Below are positions 41,801 through 51,395 of a DNA stretch of 64,000 nucleotides, one piece after another (the stretch's first letter is position 1; every line of letters starts with the position of its first letter). The notes under the pieces are model-generated. The model was not told where the DNA came from. It made no database searches and saw only the letters and a list, made by a program, of their open reading frames with translations. Made by a program: the position numbers and the translations under genes. This stretch comes from Amycolatopsis acidiphila (GTDB taxonomy: Bacteria > Actinomycetota > Actinomycetes > Mycobacteriales > Pseudonocardiaceae), in the NCBI RefSeq assembly GCF_021391495.1, contig NZ_CP090063.1, positions 4,154,001-4,218,000 on the forward strand, read 5' to 3'.

Positions 41801-42514
41801 GTGACAGACCCGGAGTTCAAGCTCGGCTACGTGCCGGGGGTGACGCCCGGCAAGTGGGTGCGGACGTGGCACGAGCGCCTGCCCGGGACCCCGCTGACCC
41901 TCCTCGGGGTGCCCGCCGCGGATGCGGCCGCCCTGGTGCGCGACGGTGCCGCCGACGCGGTGCTGCTACGGCTGCCGGTCGACCGGACGGGCCTGCACGC
42001 GATCCCGCTCTACACCGAGACGACCGTGGTCGTCGTCCCGAAGGACCACCTCGTCGCCGCGGCCGACGAGGTGTCCGCGGCGGACCTTGCCGACGACGTC
42101 GTGCTGCACCCCCTCGACGACACCCTCGACTGGGAGCACCCGCCGGGGCTGCCGGCGCTCGACCGCCCCGCCACGACGGGCGACGCCGTGGAGCTGGTGG
42201 CGGCGGGCGTGGGCCTGCTCGTCGTCCCGCAGTCGCTCGCCCGGCTGCACCACCGCCGGGACCTCACCTACCTGCCGGTCACCGACGCGCCGCAGTCGCG
42301 CGTCGCGCTGTCGTGGCCGGAGGAGGAGACGACCGACCTGATGGAGCAGTTCATCGGGATCGTCCGCGGGCGCACGGTGAACAGCACGCGCGGCCGCCCG
42401 GCGGCCGCGCCTCAGCCGAAGGCGAAGCCGAAGCGCCCCGAGGCCGCCACGAAGACCCGGCAGCGAGGCGCGCCCCAGCGCGGTAAACGAGGCAAGCCCC
42501 GCCGCCGCTCGTAG
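41801..42514 (+). CDS. LysR-type substrate-binding domain protein without HTH
   Basis: 237 aa. The periplasmic-binding-protein-like fold of LysR effector domains is visible: FKLGYVPGVTPGKWVRTW, LVRDGAADAVLLRLP, VVVVPKDHLVAA, DAVELVAAGVGLLVVP. The usual N-terminal winged helix is absent. A ~50-residue Lys/Arg/Pro/Ala-rich tail (KAKPKRPEAATK) follows and could bind nucleic acid. Divergent from the DUF5997-like gene with only 58 bases between. GTG start. Confidence 0.83.
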   Translation: MTDPEFKLGYVPGVTPGKWVRTWHERLPGTPLTLLGVPAADAAALVRDGAADAVLLRLPVDRTGLHAIPLYTETTVVVVPKDHLVAAADEVSAADLADDVVLHPLDDTLDWEHPPGLPALDRPATTGDAVELVAAGVGLLVVPQSLARLHHRRDLTYLPVTDAPQSRVALSWPEEETTDLMEQFIGIVRGRTVNSTRGRPAAAPQPKAKPKRPEAATKTRQRGAPQRGKRGKPRRRS

Positions 42515-42520
42515 CGGCCG

Positions 42521-43759
42521 TCAGCCCGCGCCCGCCGGAGCCCGCCTCGACGTGGGTGACGAGGCGCCGCCGGAGGCCAGGAACGCGGCCACCGGCAGGG
42601 TCGCCGCGCCGCGCGCGACCGCGTCCGGGCCGAGGGCGCCCAGCTGGATCGACGTCTGCGAGAACGGCAGGCGCAGGGAGTGCTCGCGTGCGGCCTCGCG
42701 GATGCGGGGCAGCAGCGGCGCCATGGCGAGCCCCGCCCAGCCGCCGATGATCACCTGCTTCGGGTTGAGCAGGTTGACGAGGTTGGCGATGCCCACGCCG
42801 ATGCGCAGCGCGGTCTCGTCCAGCACCCGCCGGGCGGCGTCGCCCGCCGCCGAGCTGTCGCCGGCCAGTTCGACGATCCGGCCGAGCGCGTTCTCCTCGC
42901 CCGGTGCCGCCAGGGCGGCCGCGCCGTCGGCCTCCAGGTAACGCGCGATCACGGCCTCCGCGCCGACGTAGGCCTCCAGGCAGCCCCGCGCGCCGCACCG
43001 GCACAGCCGCCCGCCGATCTCGACGTTGGTGTGGCCCCATTCGCCCGCGCTGGTGCTCGAACCGCGCAACAGCGCGCCGTCGGCGATGAGGCAGGCGCCG
43101 GCGCCGGACCCGATGAGCAGGAAGACGGCGCTGTCGGTGGTCCGGCCCGAGCCGAACCACATCTCGGCCTGCCCCATCGTCGCCGCGCCGTTGTCGACGA
43201 ACAGCGGCAGCCCGGTGTGGGCGCGCAGCAGCTCCTCCAGCGGCACCCCGTCCCAGCCCACCGTCTGCCCGTGCACCACCGCGGACGGCTCCTGCCGGAC
43301 GATGCCGGGCACGCCGATGCCGACCCCCAGGATCCGCCGGTCCGTGCCCGCGGTCAGCTCCGCGAGCCCGCCCGCGATCCCCGCGACCACCTGCCGCGGG
43401 TCGGGGCGCGCGCCGTCCACCGGGATGTCGGTCGCCGCCTGCTCGCGCAGGCCGAGGTCGAACCGTTCCACCCGGATGCGGGTCTCGCCGACGTCGATGC
43501 CGACCACCTGGAACCGGGCGTCGTCGACCCGGAGCAGGATCCGGGGCCGGCCGCCCTCGGACTCGACCGCGCCGGCCTCGACGACGACCCCGGCCTCGAT
43601 CAGGTCGGCGGCCACGTTGCTGACCGAGGCGGAGCTCAGCCCGGTCGCCTGGATCAGGTCCTGGCGGCTGAGCGGACCGTGGAAGTACAGCTCGCGCAGC
43701 AGCCTGGCCCTGTTGGCCCGCCGCAGGTCGCGGACGTTCCTGCGCCCGGCGTCGGTCAT
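42521..43759 (-). CDS. ROK-family transcriptional repressor
   Basis: 412 aa. A winged helix spans residues about 10-70 (RLLRELYFHGPLSRQDLIQATGLS.ASVSNVAADL). A ROK sugar-kinase-like domain follows, with VDNGAATMGQAEMWFG, GEWGHTNV and the zinc motif CRCGARGCLE. Such repressors sense sugars and control neighbouring uptake genes, so it probably regulates the divergent ABC importer and GH1 gene. The start at 43759 has an AAGGGTGG ribosome site. Confidence 0.9.
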   Translation of the reverse strand: MTDAGRRNVRDLRRANRARLLRELYFHGPLSRQDLIQATGLSSASVSNVAADLIEAGVVVEAGAVESEGGRPRILLRVDDARFQVVGIDVGETRIRVERFDLGLREQAATDIPVDGARPDPRQVVAGIAGGLAELTAGTDRRILGVGIGVPGIVRQEPSAVVHGQTVGWDGVPLEELLRAHTGLPLFVDNGAATMGQAEMWFGSGRTTDSAVFLLIGSGAGACLIADGALLRGSSTSAGEWGHTNVEIGGRLCRCGARGCLEAYVGAEAVIARYLEADGAAALAAPGEENALGRIVELAGDSSAAGDAARRVLDETALRIGVGIANLVNLLNPKQVIIGGWAGLAMAPLLPRIREAAREHSLRLPFSQTSIQLGALGPDAVARGAATLPVAAFLASGGASSPTSRRAPAGAG

Positions 43760-43821
43760 CCGACCACCCTTCGTGCTCCCGCCGCCCGTCGCGGCCGTCC
43801 GATTCTCCCCCACGCCCACTG

Positions 43822-43851
43822 TTGACGCCCGACTTGCCTCACCTGTTAAAT
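43822..43851 (+). promoter_or_regulatory. Candidate promoter of the sugar ABC operon
   Basis: TTGACG (43822-43827), 18 bases, then TTAAAT (43846-43851), about 75 bp before the lipoprotein start. Fits a sigma-70 type promoter. Confidence 0.45.
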
Positions 43852-43868
43852 CACACCTCGAACTAACT

Positions 43869-43884
43869 CGTGAGAAAAGTCACG
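43869..43884. promoter_or_regulatory. Candidate ROK repressor operator
   Basis: CGTGA-GAAAAG-TCACG, perfect 5-bp arms with six-base spacer, just downstream of the candidate promoter and 43 bp before the first gene. Confidence 0.4.
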
Positions 43885-43926
43885 TCCCCGTCCCCATCAG
43901 GCTTTCCGACGTCGAAAGGCCCGGCC

Positions 43927-45243
43927 ATGCGCACGTCCACGCGTGTCAGATCCGCCCTGCTCACCATGGTCGTCTCGGCCGCGCTGCTGACCGCGTGCGG
44001 CTCCGGCGGCCAGTCGGGCCCGGGCGGGCAGCCCACCATCACCTACTGGGCCAGCGACCAGGGCAGTTCGATCGCCGAGGACGTCAAGGTGCTCACCCCC
44101 GAGCTCGACGCGTTCACCAGGCAGACCGGGATCAAGGTGAACCTGGAGGTCATCGGCTGGAGCGACCTGCTCAACCGGATCCTCGCCGCGGCCACCTCCG
44201 GGCAGGGCCCGGACGTGGTCAACATCGGCAACACCTGGTCCACCTCGCTGCAGGCCACCGGCGCGTTCCTGCCCATCTCCGCCGACGTGCTGAACCAGAT
44301 CGGCGGCACCGGGCGGTTCCTGCCCAACGCGATCGCCGCCACCGGTGCGCCGGGCAAGGACCCGGTCGGCGTCCCGCTGTACTCACTCGCGTACGCGCTC
44401 TACTACAACAAGGCGATGTTCGCCGCGGCCGGCATCCAGAACCCGCCGGCCACCTGGGAGGAGTTCGTCGCCGACGGCAAGCTGCTGACCCACGCCCAGC
44501 AGTGGGGCGTCAGCGTGGAGGGCGCGAGCACGTCGGAGAACGCCCACCACGCCTTCACCTTCAGCCAGCAGCAGGGCGGCGGCTTCTTCGACGCCTCGGG
44601 CAAGCCGACCTTCAACACCCCGCAGAACGTCGCCGCGATCAAGCAGTACGTGGACTTCGTGGCGGCGGACAAGATCGCGAACCCCAGCGACGCCGAGTAC
44701 TCCAACGGCACCGAGGCCGTGCAGGACTTCGCCACCGGCAAGGCCGCGATGATGCTGTGGCAGACCGCCGACGCGCAGCTGGGCAACTACGGCATGGACC
44801 CCGCGCAGTACGGCGTCGTCCCGGTGCCGTTCCCGGCCTCGCCGCCGTCCGGCGCCAGGCACGTCGACTCGATCGTCGCCGGCATCAACATGGCCGTGTT
44901 CGCCGCCACCAGGAACCAGGACGCGGCGCTGCAGTTCGTGAAGTTCATGACCAGCAGGCAGACGCAGATCGACCTCAACAAGGCCTACAGCTCACTGCCC
45001 TCGGTCACCGACGCCTACTCCGACCCGGCCTTCCAGACCCCCACCGCCAAGACCTACCAGCAGATCCTCACCGACTCGGCCGCGCCCATGCCCGCGGTCA
45101 CCGAGGAGAGCCAGTTCGAGACCGCGATGGGCACGGTGCTGAAGAACCTGTTCGCCGACGCCGCGAGCGGCAAGGCCGTCACCGAGCAGGCGGTGGCAAC
45201 CCAGCTCGACCAGGCGCAGCAACAGCTGAACGCGGGCGGCTGA
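43927..45243 (+). CDS. Sugar ABC transporter substrate-binding lipoprotein
   Basis: 438 aa. A signal peptide ends in the lipobox LLTACGSGG, so the Cys near residue 24 is lipid-anchored. The mature part is a family-1 solute-binding protein (ITYWASDQGSS, GQGPDVVNIGNTW, ALYYNKAMFAAAGI, GKAAMMLW). With the GH1 gene downstream it most likely binds a beta-glucoside or cello-oligosaccharide. First gene of a four-gene operon; ATPase supplied elsewhere (MsiK-like). Confidence 0.92.
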   Translation: MRTSTRVRSALLTMVVSAALLTACGSGGQSGPGGQPTITYWASDQGSSIAEDVKVLTPELDAFTRQTGIKVNLEVIGWSDLLNRILAAATSGQGPDVVNIGNTWSTSLQATGAFLPISADVLNQIGGTGRFLPNAIAATGAPGKDPVGVPLYSLAYALYYNKAMFAAAGIQNPPATWEEFVADGKLLTHAQQWGVSVEGASTSENAHHAFTFSQQQGGGFFDASGKPTFNTPQNVAAIKQYVDFVAADKIANPSDAEYSNGTEAVQDFATGKAAMMLWQTADAQLGNYGMDPAQYGVVPVPFPASPPSGARHVDSIVAGINMAVFAATRNQDAALQFVKFMTSRQTQIDLNKAYSSLPSVTDAYSDPAFQTPTAKTYQQILTDSAAPMPAVTEESQFETAMGTVLKNLFADAASGKAVTEQAVATQLDQAQQQLNAGG

Positions 45244-45329
45244 CCGGCGGCTCCTGCCGTCCCCGCGTCGCGATCCGGTGCGGGGCGGCGGCGCTCGCCG
45301 GCCGGCACCACCTGGAAGGACCTCCTGCG

Positions 45330-46316
45330 ATGACCGTCGCCGCGGAACCCACCCGCACGCACGCGGCCCACCCACCGCCCGCCCCCGCGCCGAAGCGCCA
45401 CCCGTGGCAGCGGGTGGCGCGCCTGGGCCTGCCCTACCTGCTCCTGCTGCCCGCCGTGCTCTTCGAGCTGCTCGTGCACGTGGTGCCGATGCTGGTCGGC
45501 ATCTTCATGAGCTTCAAGCAGCTGACCCAGTTCTTCATCCGCAACTGGAGCGCGGCCCCCTTCGCCGGGCTGGCCAACTACCGGTTCGCGCTCGACTTCG
45601 ACGGCGTGGTGGGCCAGAAGCTGCTGCACTCCTTCGAGGTCACCTGCGGCTTCACGGTGCTGACCGTCGGCGTCTCCTGGCTGGTCGGCACCGGCGCGGC
45701 CGTGCTGATGCAGGACCCGTTCCGCGGCCGCGGCGTGCTGCGGACCTACTTCCTCGTGCCCTACGCGCTGCCCGCCTACACCGCGGCGATCACCTGGGAG
45801 TTCATGTTCCAGCGCGACAACGGGCTGATCAACCGGCTGCTGGTGGACGACCTGCACCTGTTCAAGGAGCCGCCGTTCTGGCTGCTCGGCCCGAACAGCT
45901 TCTGGGCCCTGGTGGTCACCGCGGTCTGGCGGACCTGGCCGTTCGCCTTCCTCGTCGTGACCGCGGGGCTGCAGAACATCCCGGGCGAGCTGTACGAGGC
46001 CGCCGCCCTCGACGGCGCCGGCGTGTGGCGGCGGCTGCGCTCGGTCACGCTGCCGCAGCTGCGCCCGGTCAACCAGGTGCTCGTCCTGGTGCTGTTCCTG
46101 TGGAACTTCAACGACTTCAACACCCCCTACGTGCTCTTCGGCAACGTGGCCCCGCCGCAGGCGAACCTGATCTCCCTGCAGATCTACGACACGTCCTTCC
46201 ACAGCTGGAACTTCGGCTCCGGCTCGGCGATGTCGGTCCTGCTGCTGCTGTTCCTGCTGCTGCTCACCACGGCCTACCTGCTCGTCACCAACCGGAGAGG
46301 GAAGGCCGATGGCTGA
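45330..46316 (+). CDS. Sugar ABC transporter permease, MalF type
   Basis: 328 aa with six membrane segments after a Pro-rich cytoplasmic leader. The EAA loop reads YEAAALDGAGVWRRLRSVTLPQLRP. GGAAGGAC precedes ATG 45330. It overlaps the next permease by eight bases. Confidence 0.92.
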   Translation: MTVAAEPTRTHAAHPPPAPAPKRHPWQRVARLGLPYLLLLPAVLFELLVHVVPMLVGIFMSFKQLTQFFIRNWSAAPFAGLANYRFALDFDGVVGQKLLHSFEVTCGFTVLTVGVSWLVGTGAAVLMQDPFRGRGVLRTYFLVPYALPAYTAAITWEFMFQRDNGLINRLLVDDLHLFKEPPFWLLGPNSFWALVVTAVWRTWPFAFLVVTAGLQNIPGELYEAAALDGAGVWRRLRSVTLPQLRPVNQVLVLVLFLWNFNDFNTPYVLFGNVAPPQANLISLQIYDTSFHSWNFGSGSAMSVLLLLFLLLLTTAYLLVTNRRGKADG

Positions 46317-47184
46317 CCGGATCGCCGCACCGCCCCGCCGGTCCCCGATGGCGCCGCCGCCGTCGTTCCTGTGGACCCGCCGGATCGGGCTGACCCTGCT
46401 CGGCCTGCTCACGTTCGTCCCGCTCTACGTGCTCAGCAGCTCGCTGAAACCGCTGCGGGACGTGCAGGCGCCGTTCGAATGGATCCCGGCGCACCTGACG
46501 CTTCGGCCGTACGTGGACATGTGGAGCACCGTGCCCCTCGGGCACTACTTCCTCAACAGCCTCGTCGTGTGCAGCTGCTCCACCGCGGTGTCCGTGGTCG
46601 TGGCGATCCTCGCCGCCTACGCGGTCAGCCGCCACCAGTTCCCCGGCCGGAACCTGTTCAGCCTCACCGTGCTCTCGACGCAGATGTTCCCCGGCATCCT
46701 GTTCCTGCTGCCGCTGTTCCTCATCTACGTCAACATCGGCACCGCCACCGGCGTGCAGCTGTCCGGGTCCCGGCTGGGGCTGGTGATCACCTACCTGACC
46801 TTCACGCTGCCGTTCTCGATCTGGATGCTGGTCGGCTACTTCGACTCGATCCCGCGCGAGCTCGACGAGGCGGCGCGGGTGGACGGCAACGGGCCGATCG
46901 GCGCGCTGGTGCGGGTCATCCTGCCCGCCGCGGTGCCCGGCATCGTCACCGTCGCGGTCTACTCCTTCATGACCGCCTGGGGCGAAGTGCTCTTCGCGTC
47001 GGTGATGACGACCGACGCCACCCGCACCCTGGCCGTCGGGCTGCGCAACTACGCCTCGCAGAACGACGTGTACTGGAACCAGATCATGGCCGCCTCGCTG
47101 GTGATCAGCGTGCCGGTGGTGGCGGCTTTCCTGCTGCTGCAGCGGTACCTGGTCGCCGGGCTGACCGCAGGCTCGATCAAGTGA
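46309..47184 (+). CDS. Sugar ABC transporter permease, MalG type
   Basis: 291 aa, six membrane segments, EAA loop [27 protein letters not shown] (in two parts), typical C-terminus AGLTAGSIK. Forms the channel heterodimer with the preceding permease. Confidence 0.92.
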   Translation: MADRIAAPPRRSPMAPPPSFLWTRRIGLTLLGLLTFVPLYVLSSSLKPLRDVQAPFEWIPAHLTLRPYVDMWSTVPLGHYFLNSLVVCSCSTAVSVVVAILAAYAVSRHQFPGRNLFSLTVLSTQMFPGILFLLPLFLIYVNIGTATGVQLSGSRLGLVITYLTFTLPFSIWMLVGYFDSIPRELDEAARVDGNGPIGALVRVILPAAVPGIVTVAVYSFMTAWGEVLFASVMTTDATRTLAVGLRNYASQNDVYWNQIMAASLVISVPVVAAFLLLQRYLVAGLTAGSIK

Positions 47185-47225
47185 GGCCTGTTTCCCTTCC
47201 ACCGCACCGAAACCCGAGGAGCCCC

Positions 47226-48596
47226 ATGCCTTACCCCGACCTCACCGCCTTCGGCCCGGACTTCCGCTGGGGCGCGGCGACCGCCGCGTACCAGATCGAG
47301 GGAGCGGTCGCCGAGGACGGCCGGTCCCCGTCCATCTGGGACACGTTCTGCCAGGTGCCAGGGGCGATCGAGGGCGGCGACACCGGTGAGCGGGCGTGCG
47401 AGCACTACCACCGCTGGCCCGAGGACGTCGCGCTGATGCGCGCGCTGGGCCTGACCTCCTACCGCTTCTCCGTCGCCTGGCCCCGGGTCGTCCCCGGCGG
47501 CACCGGCGCGGTCAACCAGGCCGGCCTCGACTTCTACGACCGCCTCGTCGACGCCCTGCTCGAGGCCGACATCCGGCCGAACGCCACCCTGTACCACTGG
47601 GACCTGCCGCAGGTCCTGCAGGACCGGGGCGGCTGGCCCGCGCGGGAGACCGCGGCCGCGTTCGCCGACTACGCCGCCGTCGTCGCCGCCCGGCTCGGCG
47701 ACCGGGTCGCCGACTGGGCCACCCTCAACGAACCGTTGTGCAGCGCGTGGATCGGCTACCTGGAAGGCCGGATGGCGCCCGGGCTCACCGACCTCGCCGC
47801 CGCCGTCCGCGCTTCCTTCCACCTGCACCTCGGGCACGGCCTGGCCGCGCAGGCGGTCCGCGCCGCCTCCCCCGGCGAGGTCCGGCTCGGGATCATCAAC
47901 AACCTCAGCCCGTGCGAACCGGCGAGCCCTGACGAGGCCGACGAAGCCGCGGCGCGCCGCGCCGACGGCCACATCAACCGGTGGTGGCTCGACCCGGTCC
48001 TCGGCCGCGGCTACCCCGAGGACATGCGGGCGGTCTACGGCGTGGACCTGCCCGAGCGCGAGGGCGATCTCGCCACGATCGCGCAGCCGCTGGACTGGGT
48101 CGGCGTGAACTACTACTTCCGGCAGGTCGCCGCCGCCGACCCGGGGGGCGGCGCGCCGTTCTTCCGGCAGGTGCCGGTGCCCGGGCCGCGGACCGCGATG
48201 GGCTGGGAGGTGCACGCGGCCGGGCTCGAGAAGCTGTTGCTGCGCCTCACCCGCGAGTACGGGGTGCGCGAGCTGATGGTCACCGAGAGCGGCGCCGCCT
48301 ACCACGACGAGGTCGGCCCGGACGGTCAGGTGCACGACGCCGAGCGCGGCGAGTACGTGTCCGAGCACCTCGCCGCCTGTGCCCGCGCCGCCGCGGCCGG
48401 CGCACCGCTGACCGGGTACTACGTCTGGTCGCTGCTGGACAACTTCGAATGGGCCTACGGCTACGACAAGCGCTTCGGCCTCGTCCACGTCGACTACGCC
48501 ACCCAGGCGCGCACGATCAAGGACAGCGGCCACCGCTACGCGGACCTCATCCGGGCGCACCAGCTGGGCACCGTGCCCACCGGTCAGCCCGGGTAG
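47226..48596 (+). CDS. GH1 beta-glucosidase
   Basis: 456-aa glycoside hydrolase family 1 enzyme. [17 protein letters not shown] is the N-terminal signature. The acid/base Glu is in [10 protein letters not shown] (near residue 168) and the nucleophile Glu in [11 protein letters not shown] (near 353), where most relatives have [21 protein letters not shown] closes the aglycone site. No signal peptide, so it cleaves sugars after import by the ABC transporter. Its end overlaps the convergent glycosyltransferase gene by 13 bases. Confidence 0.94.
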   Translation: MPYPDLTAFGPDFRWGAATAAYQIEGAVAEDGRSPSIWDTFCQVPGAIEGGDTGERACEHYHRWPEDVALMRALGLTSYRFSVAWPRVVPGGTGAVNQAGLDFYDRLVDALLEADIRPNATLYHWDLPQVLQDRGGWPARETAAAFADYAAVVAARLGDRVADWATLNEPLCSAWIGYLEGRMAPGLTDLAAAVRASFHLHLGHGLAAQAVRAASPGEVRLGIINNLSPCEPASPDEADEAAARRADGHINRWWLDPVLGRGYPEDMRAVYGVDLPEREGDLATIAQPLDWVGVNYYFRQVAAADPGGGAPFFRQVPVPGPRTAMGWEVHAAGLEKLLLRLTREYGVRELMVTESGAAYHDEVGPDGQVHDAERGEYVSEHLAACARAAAAGAPLTGYYVWSLLDNFEWAYGYDKRFGLVHVDYATQARTIKDSGHRYADLIRAHQLGTVPTGQPG

Positions 48597-49720
48597 CTGC
48601 GGCCCTTCCAGGTGGCGCCCCGCCCGCGCCAGTGCCGCACCGCGGAGTCCACCGTCATCAGCAGGTACAGCGTCGCGGTCACCGGCAGCAGTGCCGCCGC
48701 GGCCACCGGCTGCCGGTGGTGGCGCAGCATCGGGACGAAGGTGAGGGCCATGACGAGCCACGCGGCGGCGGCCGGGGCCCACACCAGCTCGTCGCGCAGG
48801 AGCGCGCCGGCCACGGTCAGCGCGGGCGGGGCGAGGAAGACCAGCGCCAGGCCAGCCACCGTGCCGGCGAGCAGCAGCGGCGAGTGCCGCAGCTGGGTGT
48901 AGGCGCTGCGGGAGATCATCTGCCACAGCGACCGCAGCGTCGGGTACGGGCGCAGGCTGCGCGCGTGCTCGGCCAGCCCGAGCCAGATCCGCCCGCCGCT
49001 GCGCTTGATCGCGGTGCCGAGCGCGACGTCGTCGATGATCGCACCGCGGATCGCCGCCACTCCCCCGGCGCGCTCCAGCGCGTCCCGGCGCACCAGGCAG
49101 CAGCCGCCGGCCGCGGCGGCCGTCCGCGCGCGCGGACGGTTGACCCGGCGGAACGGGTAGAGCATGGCGAAGAAGTACACGAACGCGGGCACGATCAGCC
49201 GTTCCCAGCCGGTCCGGGTCCGCAGCAACGCCATCTGGGACACCAGGTCGCGCTCCCCGGCGGCTTCGACCAGTGCCACCAGCGACTCCGGGTCGTGTGC
49301 GATGTCGGCGTCGGTGAGCAGGAGGTGGTCCACCTCGCCGGCCACCGTCACCCCGTGCGCGAGCGCCCACAGCTTGCCCGTCCAGCCCGGCGGGACCGGC
49401 GGCGGCGAGGTCACGGTCAGCGGCAGTCCCGGCTGCTCGCGCGCGAGCCGTTCCGCCACCGCCGCCGTGCCGTCGCCGCTGCCGTCGTCGACCAGGATCA
49501 CCCGCGCCGCACCGGGATAGCGCTGGGCGAGCAGGCTGGGCAGGGTCGACGGCAGCACGTCCGCCTCGTCGCGGGCGGGGACGACGACGGCGACCGACGG
49601 CCACCGCGCCGGGGTCCGCCGTGGGGGCAGCCGTTGCCCGGTCCGCCAGAAACCGCCCTGGCACAGGGCCAGCCACACCCACGCCGCCAGCGCCACCCAG
49701 GCCACCACCCGTACGACCAT
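48584..49720 (-). CDS. hpnB: HpnB-type membrane glycosyltransferase (family 2)
   Basis: 378 aa. An N-terminal membrane helix is followed by a GT2 domain ([37 protein letters not shown]). [15 protein letters not shown] and [16 protein letters not shown] are typical of hopene-associated HpnB. Three or four C-terminal membrane segments follow. No other hopanoid genes are nearby, so the acceptor is unsure. ATG 49720 is used; a GTG lies one codon upstream. Confidence 0.82.
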   Translation of the reverse strand: MVVRVVAWVALAAWVWLALCQGGFWRTGQRLPPRRTPARWPSVAVVVPARDEADVLPSTLPSLLAQRYPGAARVILVDDGSGDGTAAVAERLAREQPGLPLTVTSPPPVPPGWTGKLWALAHGVTVAGEVDHLLLTDADIAHDPESLVALVEAAGERDLVSQMALLRTRTGWERLIVPAFVYFFAMLYPFRRVNRPRARTAAAAGGCCLVRRDALERAGGVAAIRGAIIDDVALGTAIKRSGGRIWLGLAEHARSLRPYPTLRSLWQMISRSAYTQLRHSPLLLAGTVAGLALVFLAPPALTVAGALLRDELVWAPAAAAWLVMALTFVPMLRHHRQPVAAAALLPVTATLYLLMTVDSAVRHWRGRGATWKGRSYPG

Positions 49721-49823
49721 CACGGGAGCACCCTGTCAGATCAGCTCTCCCGCGGCTGCCCGGCCGTCCGAAGTGGACGTCGACGAGGTCGTCGTGCGCC
49801 CGACGGCACAGCGCTGACCACGG

Positions 49824-50495
49824 TTGACTACGATTCCGCGGGTGCACGCCTACGACGATCTCGAGTACCTGGACACCTCGGCTCTGCCGCCGCGACAGCA
49901 GCGGATCCTGGTCGCGATCCGGGACTGGGTGGTGCGGTACGGCTACTCGCCGAGCACCCGCGAGATCGGCGACGCGGTCGGCCTGCGCTCGTCGTCCTCG
50001 GTGTCGAAGCACCTGGCGAGCCTGGAGGACAAGGGATTCCTCCGCCGCGGCAGCGCGGTGTCGCGGCCGATCGACGTGCGGATGTTCCTGCAGGAGCCCG
50101 GGCAGCGCGGGCCGGGCGAGGACTCGGTGAGCGTGCCCGTCGTCGGCCACATCGCCGCGGGCACCCCGATCTCGGCCGACGAGCACGTCGACGACGTGCT
50201 TACCCTCCCCCGCGGGCTCGCCGGCCGCGGCACCGTCTTCGGCCTGCGGGTGCGCGGTGACTCGATGATCGACGCCGCGATCTGCGACGGCGACATCGTC
50301 GTGGTGCGCCAGCAGCCCGAGGCCCACACGGGCCAGATCGTCGCCGCGATGATCGACGAGGAGGCGACGGTCAAGGTGTACAGCCGCCGAAGCGGGCACG
50401 TGTACCTCGAGCCGCGCAACCCCGCCTACGACGTCATCGACGGCGACAACGCGGTGGTCCTTGGCATCGTCGTCTCGGTGCTGCGCAGCGTCTGA
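49824..50495 (+). CDS. lexA: LexA repressor (possible paralog)
   Basis: 223 aa. A winged helix (QQRILVAIRDWVVRYGYSPSTREIGDAVGL) precedes an S24 self-cleavage domain. The cleavage site is A112-G113 (HIAAGTP), with catalytic S147 (RGDSMIDA) and K184 (ATVKVYS). It represses SOS genes such as dinB, which has a clean box in this window. No LexA box is visible in its own ~100-bp upstream region, unlike most autoregulated lexA genes, and the helix sequence is somewhat diverged. The TTG start is uncertain; GTG 49842 would give 217 aa. Confidence 0.88.
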   Translation: MTTIPRVHAYDDLEYLDTSALPPRQQRILVAIRDWVVRYGYSPSTREIGDAVGLRSSSSVSKHLASLEDKGFLRRGSAVSRPIDVRMFLQEPGQRGPGEDSVSVPVVGHIAAGTPISADEHVDDVLTLPRGLAGRGTVFGLRVRGDSMIDAAICDGDIVVVRQQPEAHTGQIVAAMIDEEATVKVYSRRSGHVYLEPRNPAYDVIDGDNAVVLGIVVSVLRSV

Positions 50496-50498
50496 CCC

Positions 50499-51395
50499 TC
50501 ACCGGTACCGGGCCGTGCTCCCCCGGGGAATGAGCGTCGGCGCGAACCGCCGCGTCACGGCGGGCAGGCCCGCCTCGATCTGCACCAGCTGCTCGACGGC
50601 GGCGTCCGCGATCTCGGCGAAGGGCACCCGGACGGTGGTCAGCGGCACCGGGAGCCGCGCGGCGAGCGGGATGTCGTTGTAGCCCACCACCGACAGGTCC
50701 CGCGGCACGCGCAGGCCGGCGCGCTGGACGGCCGACAGCAGCCCGACGGCGGTGTCGTCGTTGACCGCGAACACCGCCGTGGGGCGCGGCTCGGTGGCCA
50801 GCAGCAGCCCTCCGGCGTCCTCGCCGCTTTCCATGCTGAAGCTCGACGGGTAGATCAGCTCAGGGGCCACCGCCAGCCCGGCCTCCCGCAGCGCGTCCTC
50901 GTAGCCCGCGCGCCGCCCGAGCGCGCTGGACGCGTGGTCCGGCCCGGCGATCAGGCCGATCCGGCGGTGCCCGAGGTCGAGCAGGTGGCGGGTGGCGAGG
51001 TAGCCGCCGAGGCGGTCGTCGCCCACCGCGGCGACGCTCTCGCCGAACGTGCGGACCGCGAGCACGTGCGGCACCCCGCGGGCGAGCAGGTCCTGGCAGA
51101 AGCCGCCGTCGACCCGGGCGGTGGTCAGGATGAGCCCGTCCACCCGCCGCCCGAGCAGCATCGACCCGTTCTCGCGCTCCAGCTCCGGGTCGTCGTGCGA
51201 CGTCGCGACCAGGGCGTGGTACCCGCGCCGGACGCAGGCGGCGGAGATCTCCTCGTACAGCATCGCCATCACGGTGTCGGTCAGCCGCGGCACCAGCACG
51301 CCGACGGTCCTGGTCTGCTGGCGCCGCAGGTTGGCCGCCGAGGGGTTCGGCTCGTACCCGATGCCCTCGGCGATCTCCCGGCGGGCTCGCGACGA
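50499..51395 (-). pseudogene. LacI-family regulator lacking its 5' end
   Basis: The effector domain is intact: VGVLVPRLTDTVMAMLYEEI, VDGLILTTARVDG, GYLATRHLLDLGHRRIGLIAG, VFAVNDDTAVGLL, SVVGYNDIPLA, ending at 50499. Going upstream, the linker reads REIAEGIGYEPNPSAANLRRQ, then homology stops at about 51395 where a truncated MFS gene begins on the other strand. The recognition helix and start codon are missing; a stop lies in frame at about 51416. Translation from internal GTG 51299 would give a DNA-binding-dead protein. Confidence 0.75.
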
